Origin: Actinoplanes teichomyceticus ATCC 31121
Lineage (GTDB): Bacteria > Actinomycetota > Actinomycetes > Mycobacteriales > Micromonosporaceae
Length of the DNA stretch: 64,000 nucleotides
Direction: 5' to 3'
Assembly: GCF_003711105.1 (NCBI RefSeq)
Contig: NZ_CP023865.1
Coordinates: 5,047,001-5,111,000, forward strand
How positions within the stretch are numbered: the stretch's first letter is position 1; every line of letters begins with the position of its first letter. This document shows, in pieces, positions 34,704-43,239 of the stretch. A model generated the notes under the pieces. The model was not told where the DNA came from. It saw only the letters and a program-made list of their open reading frames with translations, and did no database searches. Position numbers and translations under genes: made by a program.

Positions 34704-37343
34704 ATGGACAGCCGGTACGAGGCGTTCTGCATGGCGAGTCCGCTGTTCTACGACGCGCTCCGGTCCGCCACCAACGCCGGCGTCTCGTTCGCCACCGCGG
34801 ACCGCCCGCTGCCGCCCGGCTGGCGCCGCGAGGAGCAGGACGACTGGCTGGTCTTCTCGCCGGAGGCGCTGAACCTGCCGATGCAGGGCTGGAAGATCCA
34901 CGTCTCGGCGTGCCTGGACAACGCCGACCGGGTGCTCGACAAGGTCTGGGACTACTGCGTGCCGCGCGGGCTGGAGTTCAAGTTCCTGCGCTCCAGCCCG
35001 GCGCTGTGGCTGCGCAGCTCCAAGTACGCCCCGCGCGGGTACAGCGGCAAGCTGGTCACCATCTACCCGCCGGACGACGCGGCGTGCGAACGGGTCCTGA
35101 CCGAGCTGGGCGAGCTGCTCGACGGCGAGCCGGGTCCGTACATCCTGAGCGACCTGCGCTGGGGCAACGGCCCGCTGTACGTACGCTACGGCGGCTTCGC
35201 CGCCCGGTACTGCGTCACCGACGGCGGCCAGGTGGTGCTGGCCATCGCCGACCAGGACGGCACCCTGGTGCCGGACCGGCGCGACCCGGTGTTCTACGTG
35301 CCCCCGTGGGTGCCGCTGCCGGACTTCCTGGCGCCGCACCTGGCCGCCCGCAACGCGGTGACCGTCACCGACATCCCGTACACCATCGAGCGGGTGCTGC
35401 ACTTCTCCAACGGTGGCGGCGTGTATCTGGGCCGGGACACCCGTACCGATGCCGAGATCGTCCTCAAGGAGGGGCGCCCGCACGCCGGCCTGGACAGCAC
35501 CGGCGCCGACGCGGTGGCCCGGATCGACCGGGAGTACGAGGTGCTCAGCTCGCTCGCCGGGGTGCCCGGCGTGCCGGCCGTGTCGGACCGGTTCGACCTG
35601 GGCGAGCACCGCTTCCTGGCGATGGAGTACGTCGACGGGCGGCCGCTGCACCGGGCTCTGGTGCGCCGCTACCCGATGATCGACGTCGGCGCCGGACCGG
35701 CCGACTTCGCCGACTACACCGCGTGGGCGATGAACGTGTACGAGCAGGTCGAGACGACCCTGCGGCACATGCACGAGCGCGGCGTCGTCTACGGCGACCT
35801 GCACCTGTTCAACATCATGATCCGGCCGGACGACACGGTGGCGCTGCTGGACTTCGAGGTGGCCTCGACCACCACCGCCGCCGCCCGGCCCGGGCTGGGC
35901 AACCAGGGGTTCGCCGCGCCCTCGGGCACGACCGGCGTCGACATCGACCGGTACGCGCTGGCCTGCCTGCGCCTGGCCCTGTTCCTGCCGATGACGCAGC
36001 TGCTCTGGCTGTCCCGGGCGAAGGCCCGGGATCTGGCCGGGGTCATCGCCGAGCACTTCCCCGTGCCGGAACGCTTCCTCGCCGAGGCGGTCGAGATCAT
36101 CGACCCGCCGGCGAAGGCGGAGCGGGACGGCGCGGACCACCACGGCCGGGGCGCGTCCACACCCGCCGCGAAGCCGTGGCCCGGGCTGGCCGACGACTGG
36201 CCCGGCCAGCGCGAGCAGCTGGTCCGGGGCATCCTCGCCAGCGCCTCACCGGACCGCACCGACCGGCTCTTCCCGGGCGACATCGAACAGTTCCGGCTCA
36301 ACGGGCTGGGGCTGGCCTACGGCGCCGCCGGGATCCTGCACGCCCTGTCGGTGACCGGCGCCCCACGGCAGCCGGACCTGGAGGAGTGGCTGCTGCAACG
36401 GGTCAAGAAACCGGCCCGGGGCACCATGCTGGGCCTGTACGACGGCCTGCACGGGGTCGCGTTCGCCCTGGACCACCTCGGCCACCGCCAACCGGCCCTG
36501 GACCTGCTGCAGATGTGCCTCAGCGACGACTGGCAGGCGCTCGGCCTGGATCTGATGGGCGGGCTCGCCGGCATCGGCCTGAACCTGTTCCACTTCGCCG
36601 ACCGGACCGGCGACACCGGCCTGCGCGACCTGGCGATGCGGGCGGCGCAGCTGGTCGGCGACCGCCTCGGTGACGTCGACTCGGTCCCGGAGACCAGTGG
36701 CCTGGAGAACCCGTACGCCGGGTTGTTCCGCGGCTCGTCCGGTCCGGCGCTGCTGCTGATGCGGGCGTACGACGAGACCGGCGGGCCGGACTTCCTGGAC
36801 CGTGCCGCCGTGGCGCTGCGCCAGGACCTGCGCCGCTGCGTGGTGCGCGACAACGGCGTGATGGAGGTCGACGAGGGCTGGCGCACCATGCCGTACCTCG
36901 CGGCCGGCAGCGTCGGCGTCGGCATCGCCGTCGACCAGTACCTGCGCCGCCGCCCGGACGACCGGTTCACCGAGGCGAGCGCGGCCATCCACCGCGCCGC
37001 GCAGGCCCGGATGTACGTGCAGTCCGGACTGTTCGCCGGCCGCGCCGGGATGCTGCTCTACCTGGCCGGCCGGGCCACGGACCCGCGCACCGACCCGGCC
37101 GTGGCGGACCAGGCCCGGCGGCTGCGCTGGCACGCGATGCCGTACGCCGACGGGGTCGCCTTCCCCGGCGACCAGCTGCTGCGGCTGTCCATGGACGTCG
37201 CCACCGGAAGCGCCGGGGTGCTGCTCGCCCTCGGCGCGGCGCACCACGACACACCGGTCCACCTGCCGCTGATCGCGCCGGCCACGGCGCCGCGGCCACA
37301 GTCCCCCGTGTCGACGGGACACGGGTCCGTAGGAAACATCTAG
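34704..37343 (+). CDS. Class III lanthionine synthetase LanKC (RamC/AmfT-like)
   Basis: 879-residue trifunctional enzyme that phosphorylates Ser/Thr of the precursor, eliminates phosphate, and cyclises with Cys to (methyl)lanthionine or labionin. An N-terminal lyase-like region is at about 1-215. A protein-kinase domain follows, with VLKEG (Lys about 254), catalytic VVYGDLHLFNIMI (about 362) and LLDFEVAS in place of DFG (about 382). A cyclase-like domain runs from about 530 to 860 with GLYDGLHGVAFAL and LFRGSSGPALLLM. Zinc-ligand Cys/His of LanC and class IV enzymes are missing, which marks class III. AGGGGGA precedes ATG 34704. The precursor gene follows after 14 bases. Confidence 0.95.
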   Translation: MDSRYEAFCMASPLFYDALRSATNAGVSFATADRPLPPGWRREEQDDWLVFSPEALNLPMQGWKIHVSACLDNADRVLDKVWDYCVPRGLEFKFLRSSPALWLRSSKYAPRGYSGKLVTIYPPDDAACERVLTELGELLDGEPGPYILSDLRWGNGPLYVRYGGFAARYCVTDGGQVVLAIADQDGTLVPDRRDPVFYVPPWVPLPDFLAPHLAARNAVTVTDIPYTIERVLHFSNGGGVYLGRDTRTDAEIVLKEGRPHAGLDSTGADAVARIDREYEVLSSLAGVPGVPAVSDRFDLGEHRFLAMEYVDGRPLHRALVRRYPMIDVGAGPADFADYTAWAMNVYEQVETTLRHMHERGVVYGDLHLFNIMIRPDDTVALLDFEVASTTTAAARPGLGNQGFAAPSGTTGVDIDRYALACLRLALFLPMTQLLWLSRAKARDLAGVIAEHFPVPERFLAEAVEIIDPPAKAERDGADHHGRGASTPAAKPWPGLADDWPGQREQLVRGILASASPDRTDRLFPGDIEQFRLNGLGLAYGAAGILHALSVTGAPRQPDLEEWLLQRVKKPARGTMLGLYDGLHGVAFALDHLGHRQPALDLLQMCLSDDWQALGLDLMGGLAGIGLNLFHFADRTGDTGLRDLAMRAAQLVGDRLGDVDSVPETSGLENPYAGLFRGSSGPALLLMRAYDETGGPDFLDRAAVALRQDLRRCVVRDNGVMEVDEGWRTMPYLAAGSVGVGIAVDQYLRRRPDDRFTEASAAIHRAAQARMYVQSGLFAGRAGMLLYLAGRATDPRTDPAVADQARRLRWHAMPYADGVAFPGDQLLRLSMDVATGSAGVLLALGAAHHDTPVHLPLIAPATAPRPQSPVSTGHGSVGNI

Positions 37344-37357
37344 AAGGAGGAACCTCG

Positions 37358-37504
37358 ATGGCGCTTCTCGACCTGCAGGGCCTGGAGATGTCCGGTCTCG
37401 AGACCGGCGGTGGCAGCAGCAGCAGCACCGGCTGCGGCGTGGAGAGCACGGCCAGCCTGGTGGTGTGCGCGGCCAGCTCGCTGAGCCTCGTCACCTGCCA
37501 CTGA
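37358..37504 (+). CDS. Class III lanthipeptide precursor (SapB/AmfS-like)
   Basis: 48-residue peptide. The leader begins MALLDLQGLEM, carrying the LLDLQ box recognised by LanKC enzymes. The core has two SxxSxxxC labionin motifs, S30-S33-C37 and S40-S43-C47. From residue 28 the last 21 residues align without gaps to SapB of Streptomyces coelicolor, with identical Ser and Cys spacing (about 11 of 21 identical from memory). Between leader box and core, the usual acidic segment is replaced by GGGSSSSTGCG, giving an extra Cys26 with Ser22-Thr24 nearby, a possible third ring. AAGGAGG lies seven bases ahead, directly after the LanKC stop. The mature product is probably a surfactant-like morphogen. 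Confidence 0.93.
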   Translation: MALLDLQGLEMSGLETGGGSSSSTGCGVESTASLVVCAASSLSLVTCH

Positions 37505-37515
37505 TCCACGCCATC

Positions 37516-37545
37516 GGCCGCGAACGGGGCAACCCGTTCGCGGCC
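37516..37545 (+). terminator. Attenuator hairpin between precursor and exporter genes
   Basis: GGCCGCGAACGGG and its exact complement form a 13-bp stem closed by GCAA, a GNRA-type tetraloop, 12 bases after the precursor stop. There is no T-tract. It probably lowers transcription into the exporter genes, or stabilises the upstream mRNA, so that precursor is made in excess. Confidence 0.7.
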
Positions 37546-37567
37546 GCGGTCTATCCGGGAGTGATCG

Positions 37568-39217
37568 ATGCTGACCTTCGGCGCCGTCGTCCGGCGCAGC
37601 CGGCTCTGGCTTCCGCTGATCGCGCTGACCGCCGTCACCGGAAGTCTCAGCGCCCTGGCCCTGCCCACCGTGCTGGGCCGGGCCGTCGACGCGGTGCTCG
37701 CCGACGGCCACGGCGGCCGGTGGCTGCTGTGGGCCACGATCCTGATCGCGGCCGGCGTGCTCGTCGACGTCGTGGACGCGTTCGCGGCCGGCGCGTGCGT
37801 CGCCGGCGCCACCGCCTGGCTGCGGGAACGGCTGGTCCGCCACGTGCTCACCCTGGATTCGCGCGGCGCCGCCCGGTTCGAGCCGGGCGACCTGGTCAGC
37901 CGGGTCAGCGCCAACGCGCCGGACGCCGCCCAGGCCGGTCCGAGCGTCGTGCTGACGTTCACCGCGCTTTTCGCGCCGGTCGGCAGCCTGGTGCTGCTGG
38001 CGCTCATCGACTGGTGGCTGGCGGTGGCGTTCCTGGCGGCGTCGGCGCTGGTGGCCGTCGTACTGGTGACGTTCACCCGGCGCACCTCCCGGCTGCTGGC
38101 CGGTTACCAGCGGATCCAGGGCACGATGGCCGGCCGGCTGGCCGAGTCGCTGGCCGGCGCCCGGACCATCGCCGCGGCCGGCACCGTGGAACAAGAGCGG
38201 CGCCGGATCCTGCAACCCCTGCCGGAGCTGCGCGCGCAGGGCCTGCTGAGCTGGCTGGCGCTGGCCCGGGCGAGCGCGCAGGCGGCCGTCGTCGGCCCGC
38301 TCGTGCTCGTCGCCGTGCTCGGCGCCGGCGGGCTGGGGTTGGTCGCCGGCCGGATCACCGCCGGCGAACTGTTCGCCGCCGGCCAGTACGCGATGCTCGG
38401 CGCCGGGCTGGGCACGCTCACCGGGGTGCTGGGCCGGCTGGCCCGTGCCCGCGCCGGGGTGCGCCGCCTCGCCGAGGTCTTCGCCGTGCCCCCGATGACC
38501 TACGGCACGGCCGGCCTGCCCCCGGGCGCCGGCACCCTGCGGTTCGCCGGGGTCACCGTCCGCGACGGCGACCGCCGGCTGCTCGACCGCGTCGATCTGA
38601 CCGTCCCCGGCGGCAGCACGGTCGCCGTGGTCGGACGCTCCGGCGCCGGCAAGTCGACGCTGGCCGCGCTCGCCTGCCGCCTGCTGGAACCCGACGAGGG
38701 CACGGTGCTGCTCGACGGGGTGCCGCTGCCGGCCGTGCGGCACGAGGCGCTCCGGGCCGCCGCGGGCTGCGCGTTCGAGCGGCCGGTGCTGGTCGGGGCC
38801 ACGGTCGGCGACGCCATCGGGGTGGGGCGGGACGCCGGCACCGTGCGGGCGGCGGCGCGGGCCACCGAGGCGCACCGCTTCGTCAGCCGGCTGCCCGCCG
38901 GGTACGCGACCCCGCTCGCCGAGACGCCGATGTCCGGCGGGGAGGCCCAGCGGCTCGGGCTGGCCCGCGCCTGGCCGGCCGACCGGCTGCTGGTACTCGA
39001 CGACGCCACGTCCAGCCTGGACGTGGTGACCGAGATGCTGATCCACCGGGCGCTCGCGGCGGACGGGGAACGCCGTACCCGGCTGCTCGTCACCCACCGC
39101 GCGGCCACCGCGGCCCGGGCGGACACGGTGATCTGGCTCGACGGCGGGCGGGTGCGCGCGATGGCGCCCCATCGGACGTTGTGGGCCGATCCGGCGTACC
39201 GGGAGGTGTTCGGATGA
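37568..39217 (+). CDS. Lanthipeptide ABC exporter subunit 1 (RamA-like)
   Basis: 549-residue half-transporter: six helices in residues 1-300, ATPase at about 320-549. Walker A GRSGAGKST, signature MSGGEAQRLGLARA, Walker B LLVLDDATSSLD and switch His in LVTHRA. The residue after the Walker B Asp is Asp, not the catalytic Glu, so this ATP site is probably degenerate. It should pair with the next subunit as a heterodimer that exports the lanthipeptide. Start has GGGAG ahead; the stop overlaps the partner by four bases. Confidence 0.92.
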   Translation: MLTFGAVVRRSRLWLPLIALTAVTGSLSALALPTVLGRAVDAVLADGHGGRWLLWATILIAAGVLVDVVDAFAAGACVAGATAWLRERLVRHVLTLDSRGAARFEPGDLVSRVSANAPDAAQAGPSVVLTFTALFAPVGSLVLLALIDWWLAVAFLAASALVAVVLVTFTRRTSRLLAGYQRIQGTMAGRLAESLAGARTIAAAGTVEQERRRILQPLPELRAQGLLSWLALARASAQAAVVGPLVLVAVLGAGGLGLVAGRITAGELFAAGQYAMLGAGLGTLTGVLGRLARARAGVRRLAEVFAVPPMTYGTAGLPPGAGTLRFAGVTVRDGDRRLLDRVDLTVPGGSTVAVVGRSGAGKSTLAALACRLLEPDEGTVLLDGVPLPAVRHEALRAAAGCAFERPVLVGATVGDAIGVGRDAGTVRAAARATEAHRFVSRLPAGYATPLAETPMSGGEAQRLGLARAWPADRLLVLDDATSSLDVVTEMLIHRALAADGERRTRLLVTHRAATAARADTVIWLDGGRVRAMAPHRTLWADPAYREVFG

Positions 39218-40932
39218 GACGCGAGCTCGCCGTGTGCGGCGCCGCGCTGCGGCGCCGCCCGCTGCTGGCCCTGGCCCTGTGGTCGCTGCCCGAGGCGCTG
39301 CCGACGGCCGTCTCCGGTCTCGCCGTGGCCCGCGCCCTGGACGCCGGCTTCCTCGCCGGCCGGCCCGGGACCGGGCTGGCGTGGCTGGCGACGCTGCTGG
39401 TCGCGGCGGCGGTCGGCGCGGCCGGCGCGCGCGGGGTGTACCGGCATCTCGGCGATCTCGTCGAGCCGCTGCGCGACGACCTGGTCCGCCGGGTGGTGGA
39501 CGGGGCGCTGCGGCGCCGGGTGGCCGGTGGCGCCGAGGACGGCGCGGTGGCCCGGCTGACCCACCAGGTGGAGATCGTCCGGGACGCGTTCGCCGGGCTC
39601 ATCGTGATCGTCCGCAGCTTCCTGGTGCTGGCCGTGGCCGCCGTCGTCGGACTGCTCGCGGTCGCGCCGGCGATCCTGCTGATCGTCCTGCCGCCGTTCC
39701 TGCTCAGCCTCGCGTTCTTCGCCGGCACGCTGGGGATGGCCGTCAGCCGCCAGCGCGCCTACGTCGCCGCGGACGAGCGGCTGGCCACCGCCTCGGGCGC
39801 GGTCCTGGCCGGCGCCCGGGACCTGCTCGCGCAGGGCGGCGAGGAGCACGGCGCCGCCATGGTCGCCGCACCGGTACGGGAGCAGGCCGCGGCGGAACGC
39901 GCCCTGGCCCGGGTCGCCGCGCTGCGCAGCCTCACCCTGGCCCTGGGCGGCGGGGTGCCGCTGCTGGCGCTGCTGGCCGCGGCCCCCACCCTGGTCACGC
40001 ACGGCCTCACCGCCGGCGGGATCGTCGGCGGCATGACCTACGTGCTGCGCGGGCTCCAGCCCGCCCTGGGGACCGTGGTGCAGGGGCTGGGCGGCAGCGG
40101 CCTGCGCCTGGTGGTGACGCTGGGCCGCATCCTCGACGCCACCGGGCCCGGCGGCGCTCCCGCCGCGGCGCAACGGCCCGATCCGGTACGACCGTCCGGC
40201 ACGGACATCACGCTGCGCCGGGTGACCTTCGCCTACGGGCCGTACGCCGAACCCGTGCTGCGCGGCTTCGACCTGGACATCCCGCCCGGCGACCACCTGG
40301 CCGTGGTGGGCCCCAGCGGGATCGGCAAGTCGACGCTGGCCGGCCTGGTGTGCGGGCTGCTCAGCCCGGACGAGGGCGTGGTGCTGCTCGGCGGGACCCC
40401 GGTGCGCCGGCTGGACCCGGCGGTCCGCGTGCTCATCCCGCAGGAGGCGTACGTCTTCACCGGCACCGTACGGGAGAACCTGACCTATCTGCGCCCGGCC
40501 GCCGGGAGCGCCGAGATCGACGCCGCGGTGACGGCGGTGGGCGCCGACCGCCTGGTGGCCCGGCTGGGCGGGCCGGACGCGACGGTCTGCCCGGACCGGC
40601 TGTCGGCCGGGGAGCGCCAGCTTCTCGCGCTGGCCCGCGCCTACCTCGCCGACGCCCCGGTGACCCTGCTCGACGAGGCCACGTGCCACCTCGACCCGGC
40701 CGCCGAGCGGCAGGTCGAGGAGGCCTTCGCGGCGCGCGCCGGAACGCTCGTGGTGATCGCCCACCGGGTCAGCTCGGCCCTGCGCGCCCGGCGGGTGCTG
40801 GTGCTCGACGGCGTTTCGGCCGCGCTCGGCACGCACGACGAGCTGGTGGACCGCTCGCCGCTCTACCGCGAGCTGCTGGGCCGCTGGACCGCCGAGCCGC
40901 TGGCCACGGTTCACACCCAGCCGGACTCCTGA
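39214..40932 (+). CDS. Lanthipeptide ABC exporter subunit 2 (RamB-like)
   Basis: 572-residue half-transporter with a membrane domain (residues 1-305) and ATPase. Walker A GPSGIGKST, signature LSAGERQLLALARA (Ala for the second Gly), Walker B VTLLDEATCHLD with the catalytic Glu present and switch His in VIAHRV. It supplies the hydrolytic Glu that subunit 1 lacks. ATGA overlap with the preceding gene. The 3' end overlaps the convergent regulator gene by 22 bases. Confidence 0.93.
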   Translation: MRRELAVCGAALRRRPLLALALWSLPEALPTAVSGLAVARALDAGFLAGRPGTGLAWLATLLVAAAVGAAGARGVYRHLGDLVEPLRDDLVRRVVDGALRRRVAGGAEDGAVARLTHQVEIVRDAFAGLIVIVRSFLVLAVAAVVGLLAVAPAILLIVLPPFLLSLAFFAGTLGMAVSRQRAYVAADERLATASGAVLAGARDLLAQGGEEHGAAMVAAPVREQAAAERALARVAALRSLTLALGGGVPLLALLAAAPTLVTHGLTAGGIVGGMTYVLRGLQPALGTVVQGLGGSGLRLVVTLGRILDATGPGGAPAAAQRPDPVRPSGTDITLRRVTFAYGPYAEPVLRGFDLDIPPGDHLAVVGPSGIGKSTLAGLVCGLLSPDEGVVLLGGTPVRRLDPAVRVLIPQEAYVFTGTVRENLTYLRPAAGSAEIDAAVTAVGADRLVARLGGPDATVCPDRLSAGERQLLALARAYLADAPVTLLDEATCHLDPAAERQVEEAFAARAGTLVVIAHRVSSALRARRVLVLDGVSAALGTHDELVDRSPLYRELLGRWTAEPLATVHTQPDS

Positions 40933-41525
40933 GCCCGGCGCACCGCCTCGATCAGGGTGCGGGCGCCGGTCTTGGCGACGATCCGGGACAGGTAGTTGCG
41001 CACGGTGCCGTCGGTCAGGCAGAGCTTGGCCGCGATCTCCTTGGTCGGCCGCCCCTCGGTGGCCAGCAGCAGCACCTCGCGCTCCCGGCGGGTCAGCGGC
41101 GTCGTGTTGGCGCTCAGCGCGGCGACGGCGATGTCGACGTCGAGCACCGGCTGCCCCCGGGACAGCCGGCGCACACCTTCGATGAGCTGCCCCGGCGACG
41201 CGTCGGTGGCCAGCAGACCCACCCGCGGCGTCATCCGGGCCAGTTCGGCGCCGGCCAGGGTGGGCAGGCTGCGGTCCACGATCAGCAGGATGCGGCAGCC
41301 CGGCGCCGCCTTGAGCAGGTCGGTGCACAGGTCGTGCGCCACCGGCGGGCCGAGCAGCGCGTGGTCCAGCACCGCGACGTGGGGCCTCTCGCGGACCGCC
41401 GCCGTCACCGCCTCATCGTAGGCGCTCACCTCGGCGACCACGTGCACGTCGTCCTCCTGCGCGAGCATCTGCGCCAACGCCCGGCGGATCAACCTGCCCT
41501 TCTGCGCGAGGATGATGCGGATCAC
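40911..41525 (-). CDS. Atypical LuxR-type response regulator (RamR/AmfR-like)
   Basis: 204 residues. A receiver-like domain retains one Asp (VAVLDHALLG, residue 54), but the acidic pair near residue 8 is Ala-Gln (IIILAQKG-like, IRIILAQKGR) and the conserved Lys is replaced in GLLATDAS. So it may not be switched by phosphorylation. The C-terminal helix-turn-helix is TPLTRREREVLLLATEGRPT then DGTVRNYLSRIVAKTGA. GTG start with GGAGGAG five bases ahead. Its position at the lanthipeptide locus and resemblance to RamR suggest that it activates the synthetase-exporter operon. No kinase gene is adjacent. Confidence 0.9.
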   Translation of the reverse strand: MIRIILAQKGRLIRRALAQMLAQEDDVHVVAEVSAYDEAVTAAVRERPHVAVLDHALLGPPVAHDLCTDLLKAAPGCRILLIVDRSLPTLAGAELARMTPRVGLLATDASPGQLIEGVRRLSRGQPVLDVDIAVAALSANTTPLTRREREVLLLATEGRPTKEIAAKLCLTDGTVRNYLSRIVAKTGARTLIEAVRRAQESGWV

Positions 41526-42166
41526 GCGACTCCTCCGATGAGATACACGCCCTTCTCTATAGCACTCTGTGACTCGACAGTCACGTTCTTGCAACATTGC
41601 CAGTCGTACGTGGACGAGCCGATCGGCCTGTGTGGACCGTCGGTCCCGCCACCCCGGCGGTGCGGCAAAGGACGGTTCTGCCACCGTACGGCCCTGATCG
41701 AGGGGGCGCGGGCGCATCACGGAAAACCTGCCCGGCCGGACGGCGGGCACATCCCACTACGGCCATCGATCGCTCTCCGTTCGGAGGATGCAACCGCGGC
41801 GTCACAACGAGCAACATGGTGGAGCCGTCCGGCCGACCGGTTCACCACCCGCCGCAGCGGGGCGGACGGCCGGGAGCACCGGTCGGGGCCGGCTGTCGGG
41901 ACCGCAGCCGGACCCGCACCGGCGTGGGTCGCGTGCACGGCCGGCAGGAGGCGGCCCTACCCGGCCCGCGCACCCGACGCATCGTCAGGACCAACTCCAC
42001 ACGGGACGCCCGATGTATCGCCGGGGTCGCCCTTCCTACGCCGGAGCGTCCGCGTGCCGGAGCACGGAGCCGGCGACCGCGCGGCAGAAAGCAGCACCGG
42101 GCCGGCGACCGCGCGGCAGACCGGGAACACCGGGCCGGCCGCGCCGAGACGGGTGAGCGATACCGG
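41526..42166. other. Gene-free region between regulator and TRAP genes
   Basis: No convincing gene. It contains the regulator promoter at its left end and, at 42069-42088 and 42101-42120, a perfect 20-bp direct repeat (GCCGGCGACCGCGCGGCAGA) with a 32-bp period and a weaker third start near 42134. Open frames in it have shadow composition only. Confidence 0.5.
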
Positions 42167-43168
42167 TCACTTCGGGGCGTTCAGGTTGTCGAGGGCTTTC
42201 TCGGCGCCGCGGTGCAGGGGCACCGGGCTGGTGCGGCGGGCGGTGTCCAGGCTGATCTCCCGGGCCGCGCCGTTGGCCTGTTCGAGCTGGGTCTTGCGGT
42301 CGAACAGGGTTCGGGTCAGGGTGCAGGCGACGTTCGCGTCGAGGTCGGCGCGGACCAGCAGGAGGTTGGGAACGACGATGGCCGGGACGTCGGCGGGCCG
42401 CTGGTAGGTCGCGGCCGGGATGACGCCCTGCTGGTACACCGGGTTGATCTTCTGCAGGTTCGGCAGCAGCGAGGTGGCATCGAGGAACTCGACCTGATCC
42501 TTCGCGGTCGTCAGCAGATCGGTGATGCCCGGGGTGGGTAGCCCGCCGGAGAAGAACAGCGCGTCGATCGTGCCGTCCTTCATGCCGTCCACGGTCTTGG
42601 TCAGGTCGAGTTTCTGGGCGCTGACGTCCCGGGCCGGGTCGAGGCCGGCGGCGGCCAGCACCCGGTTCGCGATCACCTCGGTCCCGGACTTGGGGGAACC
42701 GGTGGACACCCGCTTGCCCTTCATGCCCGCGACGTCCCGGATGCCGGCCGCCTTGCGGACGATCACCTGGGTGTAGTTGGTGTGGATCCGGGCCAGCGCG
42801 GCCACCGGCTGCTTCGCGGTGAAACTGCCGGTACCGGCGACCGCGTCGGCGGCGGTGTCGGCGAGGGCGAACGCGACGTCGTAGGTGCCCGCGACCAGCT
42901 GCTGGATGTTCTGCACCGACGCGCCGGTCTCCGCGGCGGTGGCCCGCACCGCGCCGCCGGACGCGTTGACCTGCTCGGCGAACGCGTTGCCCAGCGCGAA
43001 GTAGACGCCGGTGGCGTTGCCGGTCGCGATGCCGACCCGGGTCTCCTTGTCGACCTGGCAGGTGACGTCGCCGCCGGTGTCGGTGGCGGCGGTGTCCTGC
43101 CGGCCACCGCAGGCGCCGGTGGCCACGGCGAGGGCGGTGAGCGTGGCGGCGGTCAGGATCCGTCTCAT
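42167..43168 (-). CDS. TAXI-family TRAP transporter solute-binding protein
   Basis: 333-residue secreted binding protein, likely a lipoprotein (signal MRRILTAATLTALAVATGAC). TAXI hallmarks: RVGIATGNATGVYFALGNAF, ETGASVQNIQQLVAG, the GKRVSTGSPKSGTEVIA segment and GTIDALFFSGGLPTPGI. These bind organic anions such as glutamate or dicarboxylates, but the ligand here is unknown. It works with the fused TRAP permease encoded upstream on the same strand. The start region is preceded by a duplicate Shine-Dalgarno and ATG, creating a coupled nine-codon leader. Confidence 0.93.
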   Translation of the reverse strand: MRRILTAATLTALAVATGACGGRQDTAATDTGGDVTCQVDKETRVGIATGNATGVYFALGNAFAEQVNASGGAVRATAAETGASVQNIQQLVAGTYDVAFALADTAADAVAGTGSFTAKQPVAALARIHTNYTQVIVRKAAGIRDVAGMKGKRVSTGSPKSGTEVIANRVLAAAGLDPARDVSAQKLDLTKTVDGMKDGTIDALFFSGGLPTPGITDLLTTAKDQVEFLDATSLLPNLQKINPVYQQGVIPAATYQRPADVPAIVVPNLLLVRADLDANVACTLTRTLFDRKTQLEQANGAAREISLDTARRTSPVPLHRGAEKALDNLNAPK

Positions 43169-43194
43169 GCTTCTCCTCCGGGAATGCGTCTCAT
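43165..43194 (-). other. Possible nine-codon upstream reading frame
   Basis: An AGGAG-ATG unit duplicated from the TAXI gene start encodes MRRIPGGEA and ends in a TGA that overlaps the TAXI ATG (ATGA). The two copies share GCATGAGACG preceded by AGGAG. It could act as a translational coupler; alternatively it is a harmless local duplication. Confidence 0.35.
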
Positions 43195-43239
43195 GCCTCT
43201 CCTGGCGGGAAAGGGCGCCTGCGGCGAACGGAACGGGGC

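Noticed and set aside
41526..42166. Further lanthipeptide genes (second precursor or protease) between the regulator and the TRAP genes
   Set aside because: Scanned for LLDLQ-like leaders, Ser/Cys-rich short frames and peptidase motifs; none found.
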